Shown: positions 37,331-50,084, counted from the stretch's first letter. The stretch is DNA of 64,000 nucleotides from Albula goreensis (GCA_022829145.1 CM040747.1:41038613-41102612); one strand, 5' to 3'. Program-made: numbers and translations. Notes: generated by a model not told the origin, from the letters alone.

Positions 37331-37807
37331 AGGATTCAAAATGGATTAACATACAGGTTTATTAGAAATGTACTGTTTCATTGATATAATGGCCAAGTTC
37401 TTTTGTCACTTCTGCCTCAATATGGAAAACAAGCACTTTCTAATATAATTTTGCTGTTTCTTTGTGAAGCCACATTTTATCTCAGCAACAGTGGCCAGTA
37501 TTTACCTGTGTCTGGATCATTTTTTTCCTTCCATTTATGAGCTTTGAAACTTATTTTTGAGTTTACAGTTTGAGTTTTTCCAGTTCCTGTTTAATTTGTG
37601 TAAAATTAGAACTTCACAACACATTCAGTGAATGTTGGTTATGCAGGAAAACTAAGATTTTTTAAGGCTTGAGCCTTGGACCCCCTGCCAGGCCCAGTGC
37701 AGCCTTCAACCCCCCCAGCTGTGCCCCTGCCCCACCTACACCAGACTGTGTCCAGTGAGAGTGAGGTACAGTGAAACAGTTGTTTAAATAATATCATCTT
37801 TACTTAC

Positions 37808-37918
37808 CTTGGCTCAGCGGTGGATTCCCCTCTGAATTGGATAGGGGGATCCATTGACTCGTCACTCTTCATCGATATACAGCTGGGTACAGGTGACCCT
37901 GCTCTCTCTGCCTGGACC
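37808..37918 (-). CDS. NLR repeated N-terminal exon, copy 1
   Basis: 111 nt, acceptor TTTTGATGACAG and donor GTAAGT. It reads VQAERAGSPVPSCISMKSDE and then SMDPPIQFRGES, differing at a few residues from the 36902 exon. It is spliced in phase from the start exon at 38082. Confidence 0.85.
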
Positions 37919-38081
37919 CTGTCATCAAAACATGGAGCTTCCAGTTAACCTCATCCTCTCACTGCAGCTCTAACTCACAGCACATGGAGACAGAGCTTCC
38001 AGTTAACCTTATCCTCTTACTGTAGCTGTAACTAATTTGTAATGTATTAATTAAAGTCCAATCTGTTCCATTTATTCATAC

Positions 38082-38140
38082 CTCTTGCTTTTAGGGCTAG
38101 AGGTTCCAGCGCTCCTCTCAGGCTCCTCAGAGAGACTCAT
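38082..38140 (-). CDS. NLR start exon
   Basis: ATG at 38140 opens MSLSEEPERSAGTSSPKSK and the exon ends at donor GTATGA, leaving two bases that join GG of the next exon to give R then VQ. An MSLSEE-type start is typical of fish NLRs. The ATG has purines around it and no upstream ATG in the same exon was considered. The promoter should lie just above 38.2 kb, but I could not define it. Confidence 0.7.
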
Positions 38141-38144
38141 TTTA

Positions 38145-40270
38145 GAGACAGCGCCCCCTGTCTCAAGAGACTGGAACATGCCTGACCAGAACTGACCATG
38201 AAACAGTTCTGACCCAGATCTAACAGACCTGTAAACATACAGGAATAGAAATTATGAACATTTGAGCTTAATTATCCACATTTCGATTTTTTTCCAGCGG
38301 TCAACAAGGTATTTAAATAACAATTTAATCTAAAAATTGTTTGTGCATGAATGACCATATAACTCGGATTCTATAATGTTCCTAAATGTTCTGGATGAAT
38401 AACAACACACTTTTCTGGCTGTATATCCATGGTTTGCGTAGTCACAGAACGAAGAATTAATGTTGCGAACAAATAAATATATATTTGTAAATAAATCATG
38501 GGTCCAGTGAATTAATCAATGTTTGTATCTAGATGCTGGAAGGCCCCTCATCACCCGCCTTCAGTGCAGCCTCACTGCTCTGGAATGTGTAACCACATTA
38601 ATTGTACAGATATTGACAGAATTTGCCATGATATTACTGATATTACGACAGCGATTATATAAGATAGCATAGACTACATTATATCGCTTCAGCACCATTT
38701 TCAACTCAAGCGCAACATCACATATTGCTGCCTGTTTGAGAACTGCTTCAATGCTGCACTGAAGTAAAAGGTTGAAGATAGGGACGTTCGGCTCTGAATC
38801 AAAAGCCAAAGCGCCAAGTTTAAATGACATGACGTGCACCCGTTAATGACCGGTTTTGCTGACATGCATCATTTTGCAATTTTTTAAAATGAAAATATGA
38901 TTATAAGGGGTAGGAGATTCTTTTGCGACATGTAGTCTGTGATATTTAACATTCGGTTATTATAATCGTCACATAAAGAAAAGTCACATAAATACAGAAA
39001 ATGGCCTTCCGTTTAGTGACAATTCAGTTCCGAGAAGCACATTCCGCCTCGGACAATCGGATTTAAAATAGTTTTGCTATAGTCTGTCGGATATTAGATA
39101 AGAAGATTGTCGATGAGAAGATTAGCTTTTGGTACACAGTGATGCCGATCAACGACTCTACAACCTGAAACGGACGCTTGACATTTTTTTTTTACATTTG
39201 CCTAAATGCACCCCAAGCGATTTATCCCGGCACACCACCCCAAAGGCAGATTAACCACCTGTTAAGATACTTACGGCGTGAAATGTATTCCTTCTCACTT
39301 CATTATCATCTGTCCCTTTCTTTAAAATGGCGTTTCAGATTTTTAACTTTCACTTTTACTTAGATCGATTTGAGGAACTTTTTCTTACTTACTTGCCATT
39401 TTTACATTATCTAGCCGAAAAAACGTTCAGCAAACCTTTATACCTCTGACCAAAAATATACATTTACACCGACACTCTGTCACACGCAGTACTTACTATG
39501 ATATTTTATTCCATTTCATGCTTCTTTTCTATTTCTTTACCTTACTCTTCCGTCTACGAAATGGCGCTTGAAAGGAAATGCTTTCACTTTCATCATTTGG
39601 ACTGACCGATTCTGAGTAACTAGGTTTAGTTTCCTGACTGAAATCCCTATAGTTTCAAAGCTTTTCTTAAGCAGCAACCACTGAATAAGTCTGCTTTGAA
39701 GATTTTTTAATATATGTGTGTATGTAAAACTCATGTCCAGTTCTTCAAAGCAGATTTATTTCAGACTTCTTGTTATTGCATACATGTATGTCAACAGTGC
39801 CCCCGTGACATTTTATCTTAGAGCTGCGCGCAGCGCATTGATTCGCTCAGCCCCTCCTTGCTCCGCTCTCGCTCTCTCACAAACACATTGATAACGGACC
39901 CCTTGCTCACCTATACCTATGACAAAGCGGTCTGTCACATGTGCTCCATTACAGAATGCATCCTCGGGGCGCGCTGCACGCCTCCATCCTTGTTAACTAA
40001 CGTTGGCTCGCCAGTCCAGGCCAGCTAGACTGGACTATGGACTCGGAGATCAGATAATTAGCTCGCTGGCTTTTGGAAAGCTGTACCTCTCACAAACAGT
40101 ATCAACTCTATTATGCATGTCCCAATTGACACGTATTAATTTGAGTAATTTTAGCTATAGCAACATGTTTTTTTATTATTATTTTAATTTTCTTTGACAA
40201 AAAGTGTTGGCAATGGAGCAGTGTATATTTTTCCAGTTATTTGACACAAGGTGAAGCAATTTATTGTACT
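38145..40270. other. Upstream flank of the NLR gene
   Basis: Expected promoter region. No clear TATA box or binding-site cluster was picked out. A slightly CpG-richer stretch lies at 39830-40040. Short frames here have no recognised domain. Confidence 0.35.
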
Positions 40271-40274
40271 TGGC

Positions 40275-40765
40275 AGTTACAGTTGCCCATCCTGTCTACA
40301 ACGTTTCTCCATGTTAGCTCCCCAATGGTGGAACGAACTCCCTGTCTTACTACGGACTGCTAAATCATTACAATCCTTCCGTCGTGGTCTTAAAACCCAC
40401 CTCCTCAGGCAATATCTGGCCTAAACATCCTACGCTCCGATCAGAACTTGTTGTACATCTATTTTGAGTTATGTATAATTATGTGTTTGCATTATTTACC
40501 TATTATGCATCATTATTATGTAAATGTATTAGTATTTAGATTTGTTAATTGTATAATACTAATTTTACAATTTAATAATTTTATATATTTTACTTGGCTG
40601 TGTACCATTCTTCCTGGCTATTCTATTATTACGTAGATGTAATTATTAGATTTACTGTAGCATTATTGATAGATGCAATTTAGATTGGTTGATGACTGTA
40701 TCCAATTCTTGTACGTCGCCTTGGATAAAAGCGTCAGCCAAATGAATACATGTAAATGTAAATTT
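40275..40765 (+). mobile_element. L2-type LINE 3' end
   Basis: The C terminus of ORF2 is readable: MLAPQWWNELPVLLRTAKSL, then SFRRGLKTHLLRQYLA and a stop near 40423. The 3' tail GGATAAAAGCGTCAGCCAAA followed by TGAATACATGTAAATGTAAA is the hallmark L2 tail with its short AAATGT repeat. It is 5'-truncated, as is usual for LINE copies. Confidence 0.9.
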
Positions 40766-42470
40766 CACCATTTAAAATAATGGACATTTTTTTTAATCCA
40801 TTCCGCCTTGATGACAAAATTTATGAAAACAGAAATGATAAATGAAAATGGTCTTTTATGAAGAATTCTTACCTTGGAAACAAACGTCAGCGGCTAACGG
40901 AGGTGGCTGGCGAACGGAGGTAGGTGGCGGAGGAGGAGGAGGGAGGCCTGAACTTACTACTGTACGTACGGTACGGTACCTACGGCACTTAAACACTTAA
41001 TATTTTTTCTGCTTTTTTTTTTTCATTTTTACTTAACTGAACTTAACTAAAACAAACAAAGCAAAACTAAACTTTTAAGGAATAGGAAAAGTTAAGGAAA
41101 TTTCGGTATTAATACCAAAAAAGCACAACTCAACGACAGACAGTACACGTATGAATGGATGCTGTGACGAACACGCGCAAATGGCCTGAGAAGCAACAAG
41201 TACAAAGGGCTGTATGTGAAGTGGCGCTTACGGGGGAAAGAGGGTTTGTGCGCAGGTTGGCAGCCTGATCTTCGTGTGGCACACCAAAACTAAAAGTCAT
41301 AACTGAATTTCAGGAATTCAATTATGCTGTTGTAGCACTAGCATCGCCAGAAATTTTCCTATGGGTGGCCGTGCATAGAACTTGGCGGGCCGTAACTAAA
41401 GCACACTTTAACACCCATTGCAGACCCACAATTTATTTTGCCTGCTTAGAACATTTAACGATTGATTCAGCGATTGTATCAGGGATTGTATCATTGTATC
41501 AGACTCATTTTGTCCAGCTCAGCGTTTCTTCCCTACACTTGTGTTTTCTCCTCTCCAACACCCCTCAAATACCCGCATATGTTTTTAAATTTCTTGGAGA
41601 AAAATCGTCCATGTTGAACAAGGTTCACAATAACTCTCTGCATCATGGACAGTCTTGCTGTATTTTCTCCAAGCTTGACCAAAACATTGCCACATGACAG
41701 AGACAAGGAGATGCTTGTCTTTCTTTTCCATTTATATTTGCCTTTTATATCTATAAAACTTGACACACAACAGCAGACTGTAGCAGCAAAGCCAGGAGAG
41801 ATTACTGGTAACCTCAAACACCCAATTAGATCTTTTAAACATGGCCTCTCCTGCTGGCATTAAAGCACACTGGCAGTTTCTTTTGAGCTCTCATTCCCAT
41901 AACATATGAAAGTCTTGTAAACCAAACATGGACATCAGCAACAGTTGTGTTTTATTTTAAATATGTAAGAAAGACTTTATATAATCTGATAAAGATATAC
42001 ATGTAGCCTTTTCAACATCATGGTAAAAAATACTTGCACTTCTCCTTGAGGAAATGAAGTTATTTGCTCCTATACTGCTTTATGAACAAGTCTACTATTT
42101 CACTTGAGAACTTTATCCATGTTCAAAGCCATGAATGAATTTAACCGAGCTAACATATACAACCAACATGGTGTTTGCTTTGATTAAATCACCAAACTAT
42201 CAGTAAGCATGAGGAAAAATTCAAGTGACAGTAAATTATTCTTTAGACTTGACAGATAGCATATATGACTATCAATGTTTTATTTTTATTTGAATATCCC
42301 AATGTTAGTATACCACAATCCCAGTGAGAAAGGTAAAACTTCTGTGACACCAGCAGCTGCCCTGTCTGTGAGGAAAACTAAGAACACTTTTACAGCATCT
42401 CCTCTTACCTCTTTATCTAAAGCAGGTATAGGATTTTAACCAGTATTTCCACACACTCTGTTCAGGTAAG
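40766..42470. other. Intergenic, no gene seen
   Basis: Contains a small GC-rich patch at 40895-40990 with GTACGTACGGTACGGTACCT, a locally palindromic stretch. Otherwise AT-rich and without supported genes. Confidence 0.4.
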
Positions 42471-42477
42471 ACCACTT

Positions 42478-42860
42478 TAACTGCCCCTCTGTACAGAATC
42501 TGCCCCTCTGCCCCTCTACAGAGTCTGCCCTCATTAACTACCCCCTCTATACAGAGTCTGCCCTCTCTAAGTGCCCCTCTGTACAGAGTCTGCCCTCATT
42601 AACTCCCCTCTACAGAGTCTGCCCCTCTAACTGCCCCTCTGCACAGAGTCTGCCCTCTTTAACTGCCCCTCTATAAAGAGTCTGCCCTCTCTAACTGCCC
42701 CTCTGTACAGAGTCTGCCTTCTCTATCTGCCCCTCTATACAGAGATCGCCTTCTCCGTCTGCCCCTCTATACAAAGTCTGCCCTCTCTAACTGCCACTCT
42801 GTACAGAGTCTGCCTTCTCCATCTGCCCCTCTATACAGAGTCTGCCCTCTCTAACTGCCT
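42478..42860. repeat. 32-bp minisatellite, about 12 units
   Basis: Units of TCTGCCCTCTCTAACTGCCC plus CTCTGTACAGAG, with several shortened or diverged units. Confidence 0.92.
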
Positions 42861-44650
42861 ATGAGCTTTCCCTGGCCATCTGTGACATCACAATAGCTAA
42901 CGAGGGGTTGGGTTTGCATTTCGTTAAAGGGAGGAGCAGCCATTGTGATGCACTCCACAGTCTACATATTATGTGTAAAATTCCGTTCCTCATGCATGTG
43001 CAGAGCAGGTGCATTCTGTTGGATCGTAGCATACATTTTAGCACCACTAGTAGTGTCTGGAGCATAAACTATGATTTACCAGTTAAGTTTCTTCCTTCTC
43101 AGTTTCATGCTCTCCTGGTTTTGAGGTCAATTACGCTTGCTCATAGGGTTTATTTGTGCGTTGTTGTGTGTTGCTGTTTACTTCAATAATGAACATGTTT
43201 GTTGATATATAAATATTAACACAGAAGATTAGTTATGTGCATTTTGTGTGTACAAACTTATATTTGAAATATGTAGTGTGTTAATGCAGCAATATTGATT
43301 TACTCACTTCTGCTATAATACTGCCTATGTGTAGGATTTATATCATTTTTGTTGTAATAGTGTGAGAACTTGCAGCAGAAGTAACGTTTCTAGCATACTA
43401 ATGTTAATTATCCATTTTAGATCTGTGGTTGTATGTGAGCATTTATATAGCACTCTATTGTTACTGGAGACAAGATTCATTGTATATATTTTCTGTTAGC
43501 AGAAACCACAGCAGCACCTAGTATATCTCAGAGCCAGCAATATACCTGTAGATTTCATTCAGCAGCTGCAATTCTTTCTGACTGAAGGATTAGGCCAGTT
43601 AGTGTACGATCAGCTCAGTGGCATTCAACAATATCTCACGTATTAACTATGTACCATAAATACATATAACTACATAACAATTTAGATAAAACAATACAGT
43701 ATTCTAACAGTCAAACAGAAGTGTTCTGCTTTACTGTGAGAAAGTGGTTGGCCCTTTGTGATGCTAACAATTGGCTACATGTTCGTCACAGCAGTCAAAC
43801 ACAATTGTACACTGATACTAAAGTGCAACATTTGGACACTCAAGCATGTTTTGCTTGATCGTTTCTTTCCTGTGATGTTTTTACAGAATTTTCAGTTTCT
43901 TACCAATTTCAATTGCACCAAGGCCACCAAATCAACACTTATGTACGTCAGCTCTCATTTTGTGACTTCTCTATTGTTACCCCATATCAGTTTAACACTG
44001 ACACTTGCTCAAACCTTTCACCCACCAGCCCGCCTTAATAGTGATCTTTCATATTACAGCTTTTATCAACAGGGAGTTTTTGCTCATACCGTCAAGATAT
44101 TTTCGCTCTGTATATTATGCCAGTCAAACCAATACATATACACACTAAATTGATTATTTGTGTCCAAACAGCACCCCATAGATAAGGATCCCCTTGCCTG
44201 AGAGCGGAGTGGTCTGGATCCTTGCTGAACATCTCAGGCTGGGTCCTCATGGGCTGCGACTGCAGGTACGTCCTCCTTCACTGGAGTCTGAAACAAAAAG
44301 ATGGCTAGATGTAGGTGTATGGTCCAAATGTAGGTATATCAAGATGTAAGAATGTAATGTTTCCAACTGAATGTTAAAATCCTACACAAGACACCATCTG
44401 GCTTTTCAATCGTGTGAGTTAGGATGACAGTCAGAATACCAGATGAAGGAGGTAAATGTTTGCAGGTGGGGCTAGCTGCAGGAGAGAGATGGGGTTGTGG
44501 TTTGTGGGTGTGGTCACTGCCTGGAAAGACTAGAGAATACCTTCCCAGGCAGGTTTAATGGGGGGAGCTATGTGGACTAGTGGGCGGGGTTAGAAGGAAA
44601 AGGGGGAGTGGTTTGGGTGCAGCAAAAAGGAGGATAGGTGAATAGAGTTT
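42861..44650. other. Intergenic, with one possible exon
   Basis: Mostly AT-rich. At 44176-44287 the minus strand has an acceptor-like CAG followed by TPVKEDVPAVAAHEDPA and a stop. This may be a further broken exon of the coiled-coil gene to its right, but support is weak. Confidence 0.3.
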
Positions 44651-44652
44651 AC

Positions 44653-46000
44653 CTGCTCTCCATCTGATCAGATATGGTGTTTAAGAGCATCCCTTAGGAT
44701 GGTGTTCTCCAGCTGAAGAAGGCTGAGCTGCTTTCCAGTGTCTCTCTGATTCTGGTTGAACTGCAGACGGGAGTGGAGACGAACTTCATAAAACACACAT
44801 ATCACTGAGCATGTCAGATTCATCACTCCATACAGGATGCTGATCTCTCCATGCAGGATGAAAATGGAATCTTATAACATTCCAATCACTTTATACTACA
44901 TGCTAATCACTTCATTCAACACTCCATACATGCTTCATATAACAATGACAATCACTGCCCAGTGTAGCTTTAACCTTGAGTAGATTGCCCAAATGGCTGA
45001 AAGGGGAAATATCTTAGCCCAGCCCCACCTTCATGTGCAGGCTCTGCAACTCCTCGCAGCTGCTCTGGGTTTGGGCCTGCATGAGGCTCAGCCTCCTCTC
45101 CATCGCCCCCTGCTGGTGCCCCACACATACACACACATCATCTTCTCTCTTCTCTTGCAGTTCCTGAGAAAGAGATGCAGAGGGCCAGAGATCATAATTC
45201 TGTATAATGAAGTCTGTAATTAGGTACACACTGTATAACCTTATGTGAATTTGGCCCTCAGTTCTCCCACACACACAACCTTGGAGAACAGGGACTGTCA
45301 CGATGACACAGAGACGATGGAAACCACCAATGTGAGTGTCCTGAGTGTCTGCTCCTACCTTTGTCCGTCTTTTTGTGAGACTCAGTCTGGCTGGATGTCT
45401 CCATCATCAGCAGAGAGACCTGGTCAAACCTTATCTTCTTTGCACATGTGAGCAGTTTATAGCTGACGTCTCTACTGTGACTGATACCTCCACCATGTAA
45501 CTGATTCCTCTGTTGTTACTAAGTGTCATCTCTGTTGCAGTGGTGAATGTTACTTTAAATGTTGTTTTAAAGACAGACTGATGCCTCCACTTCCTGAAAG
45601 CTGACTGGGAGAGAATACTCCCATGCTACTGTAGGAAGGATGGACTGTCAATGTCACTGAACTGAGCCTGTAATCCTACCTTTTTCTTCTTTTTCATAGA
45701 CTTAGTCGTTCCAGGTGCACTCTTCACTGGCACAAGTCAAGGACTCCTTTCAGTGTCAGGCTGAGATGCATCGGCTACCAGAGAGACTGAGACTCAGAGA
45801 CAAACAGGTAACAGAAAAGATTTACATAAATTACACATAAAGTACACATTACATAAATTACCAGTTTAGCATGTTGTTTAGCCATAGGGATACACCAAAT
45901 TGTTACCTCATTGGTGAGTATCCATGTTGATGAAGGAGACAATTACAGGAAATACCAGGATCCAAAGCTCCATGGCTATTCTGCTGGGATCGAGGGACAT
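44653..46000 (-). pseudogene. Kinectin/RRBP1 (p180)-like gene, broken copy A
   Basis: Minus-strand exons with splice sites. 46000-45908: signal-anchor start MSLDPSRIAMELWILVF. 45726-45680: VKSAPGTTKSMKKKKK, basic. 45437-45359: IRFDQVSLLMMETSSQTESH. 45163-45029: 45 residues of coiled coil (ELQEKREDD, MERRLSLMQAQTQ, CEELQSLHMK). 44760-44653: FNQNQRDTGKQLSLLQLENT then ILRDALK. A hydrophobic N terminus, then Lys-rich, then coiled coil with QxENxILRDAL is the order and signature of kinectin and RRBP1, ER-membrane proteins that bind ribosomes or microtubule motors. The last exon has a stop after a 1-nt shift (the other frame gives SDQMES, as in the family). Much of the long family protein is missing. 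Confidence 0.5.
45029..45163 (-). CDS. Coiled-coil exon of the kinectin/RRBP1-like gene
   Basis: 135 nt, exactly 45 codons, acceptor TCTTTCTCAG and donor GTGGGG. It reads ELQEKREDDVCVCVGHQQ and then MERRLSLMQAQTQSSCEELQ. The CVCVG stretch comes from a GT-rich tract and looks like a small insertion into the coiled coil. Confidence 0.55.
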
Positions 46001-46829
46001 TCTGCGGAGACAGGCATCTTGTGAGAGCACCGTTCACAGCCAGCCACAACAACTTGTAATTTGAAGGTAGCCAAAAATGCTAATTTATTGAAAGAGAATA
46101 AATTCTTGTTGCAGACTGACACATTTGATTTGCATGTATCCCAAATTAAGGTATTTGAAACTTCAGCTCAGTGCAAATGATATTTTGTGAATAATTAAAT
46201 AAATAATACTCAGCCCGTTATGATAAAATATTATTTCAGCACACTAATTTTCACATTACCATTATCATGTTTAAATTTTACATCTTAAAGATGGTGTAAT
46301 TTATTATTTGATCTAACTTGATATAGAGTTCCAGAAGAAACTCTGTTTGCTTGCCGAAGTCTTTAAAAGTATGTTTAAAACTGTAGGCTACCTACGAAAT
46401 GTTAATAATAAGACTGCTATATAGTAATATAACATATATATTACAATAATACTACTTCTTATTATTAGAACTGTATATTGAAACTCCTAGTCAGTACAGT
46501 AAGCACTGAAGAACACTTAATAGATAATGATGCATTTATACCGCACATATATTACACACAACGCACTTTATACAACAGTTAATTCCGACCGCGCATTGTG
46601 ATTGCCCGAGACAAATTCCATTAGTGCAGTATAACATCATAGCGAGAGATAACGTTATCCCAGTATCTTTGTGTCAAAAGGAAAGTTATTTCAACATTTC
46701 AAGTCTGGTAAGGTAGCTAGCATGCTGTATTCTTTGGATAATGTTATTTTGTCAACTGCCTTAAAATTTTCGGAAAGTAGGTAGTACTTACGACTATGAG
46801 TGGTGAAGTGGTATTAGTTCAATTAAAAG

Positions 46830-47340
46830 TAACGTTACATGTCAACATTGTCGCTTAGTGTCACTGACGTTAGCTTGTTAGCATGCTCAGTATTACACAA
46901 ATATTAAGTCAACGGACATCGTTTTTTAAAGCTTTAGTTTAAAACAAGTATAAATTGTATAGTTTAGATAAGTACAAGCAACGTAGCCAGAAATATTCAA
47001 GTTAAAAAAATTGGTGTGTCTAGTTTAAAAAGTAGATAATATTTAGGACTGCAAATCCTTACCGCTGAAGTAGTTCATACAGTTCAGATACTGACGCATT
47101 AAATCCGTTTGTGAGCCGAGCAGCGACCGTTACAATTGTTGCTAAGTAACGTTAGCCACATTAGCATGCTCAACATTCCACCAATGTTAAGTCAATGGAG
47201 GCAATTTTTTTAAAGCTTAATAGCTTAAAAAGTATGAAACGTATAGCATAGCAAAATACGAGCAACCTGACCAGTGTATCCACGCCTGTGGTGACTAAGT
47301 TTGGTATGTCTAACTTAAAAACTGTAGGAGGAGATACGTC
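46830..47340. repeat. Diverged tandem pair, about 240 bp
   Basis: Two consecutive segments share GTTAGCATGCTCA, TTAAGTCAA, TTTTTTAAAGCTT and GTATGTCTA-type words in the same order (46850-47060 and 47145-47320), so they are old duplicates. A short AATAATAATAAGAAGAAG tract follows. Confidence 0.55.
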
Positions 47341-48009
47341 CGGAAGAATCAGGAATAATAATAAGAAGAAGTAAAGATTCGATAGAAGATCAGCAGTTCG
47401 CGCCTTCGGCAAACAAACTAATGACATATTAATTGATAGCTGTTTATATTTTAAGAACATTCCTATTGTGATATCATAGAGGCTGAAATACTGAAAATTC
47501 TAAACCACTTGAACTTACTACTGTTGCTGGGAAAAAGAATGATATGAATTCTGTCCAATTCTATGTTCTAAATTTAAAAGAATAAAAACAGTAAGAGTTT
47601 ACAGTGCTGAACAAGCAAGAGATTTATAAGCACCAACAACAGTCTAACTTACTCTATGATGTTGAAGCACATTGCAAAACATCTTTACGATGGTACAGTA
47701 GCTATTTGTATATGATTTAATTTATAGGCCAAATGAGGCAAATTTTGAGAAAAAAAAATGGATGTGTTATTTAGGCTGTTTTAAAATAAAAGTGTTCATA
47801 TGGGCTATTTAGAAAAATATAATACAAATGAATAAAAATGTAAAAGTCTCTTGGTAACTAATATAGAAGGAAGTGACAAAATGTTGAAATTTATTTTCAT
47901 TGCTTATTTGCATACATTATATCATTTTATGATGAAATATTACTTATATCTTATCTCATATCTTATAATTTGCATTTTTACAAAACCAACAAAAGTTGAC
48001 AAAGGGACA

Positions 48010-48475
48010 TCAAATTTTATAGGACTGCAGCGCCAGGAGAGGTGGAGGGAGGAGCAAGCTCCTCAGCTCCTCCCACTGTACTGCTGTCAGTCTCCTGGTT
48101 TCCTCCCTCAGCCTGGAGAGTTAACTGGAGCTGCAACAGCAGAGGCCTCACGAACAGGCAGCGTCACCTGAGAGTGATTTCTAATCAACTGAGCAGTGAG
48201 CACTTGCCTTCAATTAGGCCTTCTATTTAAGCACAGCCTGAGAGGCTGAATGAGGACTTCTTTTGGGTTTGGACTGGGTTTGTGTTATTTGTTTTTTCCC
48301 TGGCTGTGCTGTTTTTCTGTTTCATTGTTTCCATTTGTTTTGTTGGGTTTTCCCTGGGAAAAGGCTCAAATAAAAGGACGTTGGCCACTTCTTGTTTAAA
48401 CTTCTGTGTTTTCCCTTCTACTCACCACCCGACCCAGTGGCCACACCAGCCACTGTGTCACAGAACTCATTATTC
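48010..48475 (+). mobile_element. Possible solo LTR
   Basis: Order of parts: GC-richer front, TATTTAAGC box near 48223, AATAAAAGG signal near 48370, and an end at CCACTGTGTCACA near 48461. This is the layout of a fish LTR. No internal genes lie next to it and no target duplication was identified. Confidence 0.4.
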
Positions 48476-49391
48476 ATTTTTCTGTGTAGTTCTCATACAT
48501 GATAAGCATATGAATTTGAAAATGTAATACTGATGCAAAAATGAATGAATAACCCTTTTCTTGAATCAAACGTATAAGCTGACAATTCTTCAAACAATCC
48601 AATGTACTTCAAACACCCATTGAACAAATTCATGGGTTTCATTTAATGTTATAAATACACACACATAAAACCTGTAATATATTACACAGTACTCATCATG
48701 GCTTTTTCAAGTAAAGTGTTAAATGACTGTATTACTTACTTTGCAGAAATTGAAATGCATTATAGTACTCTTTATATTACTGTGTGTTACTCTCACCCTA
48801 CACTGAGAGGCACTCCTGAGCAGGAACACATCAGATCAGAGCTTGATTATTCCCCTCTCAGAATTACCCAGTTTAAATGAAACTGAGTTATTACCAATCA
48901 GGATAATTTTCAGATCACATCCAGTTAATTTAGCATGTTTATGTAGGAAAGCAGCAAAAGCCTCATTCACTGCAGTGCAGAAACAGCAATGGCTGCATAA
49001 GCCAGACCTGACTGGCACTTTAATACAGTGGGATATAATCACCAATACAGTAAGGATAGGCGAAGAATAATTAACTGAACCCATAAAATGAACAAAACAT
49101 ACAATGAGACAAAAACCAAGGTTTCTATGTTTAAAAACTTGTAGTGCAATTTCACCTACTCAGTCTGTTTCTGTAGAGATGAGTTAGAGGAGGGGTGTGT
49201 GCCATTTAACTGGGGTACATGAGAGAAAAAGAATATGATGGCAAAATGTGAACGTTGGTTTAATTTTTATCCTGCTGTCCAGACACTGTTACACCAGTGT
49301 TGAACTGCTCTGTCTGTGTCACAGCCCATAAGCCCTAGTCTGCCTCCACAGCACTGCTGGGCTACAAGTGCCTGCTGTACCCAGGAAGACC

Positions 49392-49399
49392 ATTTGCAT
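49392..49399 (+). promoter_or_regulatory. V1 promoter octamer
   Basis: ATTTGCAT, a perfect immunoglobulin octamer (the orientation typical of light-chain promoters), about 100 bp before the V1 start codon. Octamer sites bind Oct-1/Oct-2 and drive V transcription in B cells. Confidence 0.8.
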
Positions 49400-49495
49400 A
49401 GAGAAGACACTTTGCATTGGCAGCACATGCTTCAGTGCTCTGGGAGTGTTTATAGTCCTGTGAGTTTAACACTTGATGACTGAGAGCTGTCCTTC

Positions 49496-50052
49496 ATGGC
49501 AACAGAACCCACAACAACAATGACTTTTATCACCATCTTCATCTGGGCACTCGTTTTCAGCATTCAGGGTGAGATTCACAAAAAAATATTTGATTAAAAT
49601 GAAAAAAATCATATCTATTTAAAGGGAAGTATATGGCTGAAATTAACTGTATGAAATAACTGTCAGGGCAATGGTGTGACATTGTAATATGCCAATAGAA
49701 CATTTTAATATTAATTTTTTATTCTTCTTTTCAGAATGCACAGGACAGGTGACTGTGACTCAGACTCCTTCTAGTAAATCTGCTCTCATAGGAGACACTG
49801 TCACCCTGAGCTGTAGAACCAGCACTGCTGTGCATGGCAACAACCAGCTCACCTGGTACCAGCAGAAACCTGGAGAAGCTCCTAAACTCCTGATAAAGTT
49901 GGCAAATCAGCGTGTCTCGGGGATTCCTGATCGATTCAGTGGCAGTGGATCTGGGACTGACTTCACTCTGACCATCAGTGGAGTCCAGGCTGAAGATGCA
50001 GGAGATTACTACTGTCAGAGTTTACACTACATCAGCAGTAGCTATGTGTTCA
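49496..50052 (+). CDS. Ig light-chain V segment 1 (kappa-like), open frame
   Basis: The leader exon 49496-49568 starts [19 protein letters not shown] (a second ATG at residue 9 could also serve); donor GTGAGA. The V exon 49735-50052 follows acceptor CTTCTTTTCAG and reads [13 protein letters not shown], then [10 protein letters not shown] (first Cys), [36 protein letters not shown] and [10 protein letters not shown] (second Cys). Both cysteines and the core Trp are present with no stop. The heptamer of its recombination signal is altered, so use in rearrangement is uncertain. It encodes the variable domain of an antibody light chain after joining to J and C. Confidence 0.92.
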
Positions 50053-50080
50053 CGCAGTGATAGAGAGCCGTACAAAAACC
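50053..50080 (+). other. V1 recombination signal (12-spacer), altered heptamer
   Basis: CGCAGTG, 12-bp spacer, nonamer ACAAAAACC. The other three V segments here have CACAGTG. A change at the second base of the essential CAC is expected to hurt RAG cutting. The shifted reading CACGCAG would give a 14-bp spacer. Confidence 0.85.
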
Positions 50081-50084
50081 TCCC

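Larger units (their letters stand above)
46005..49300. other. Intergenic between coiled-coil pseudogene and V cluster
   Basis: AT-rich. It holds a pair of diverged repeats at 46830-47340 and an LTR-like stretch at 48010-48470 (separate entries). No gene was recognised. Confidence 0.4.
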
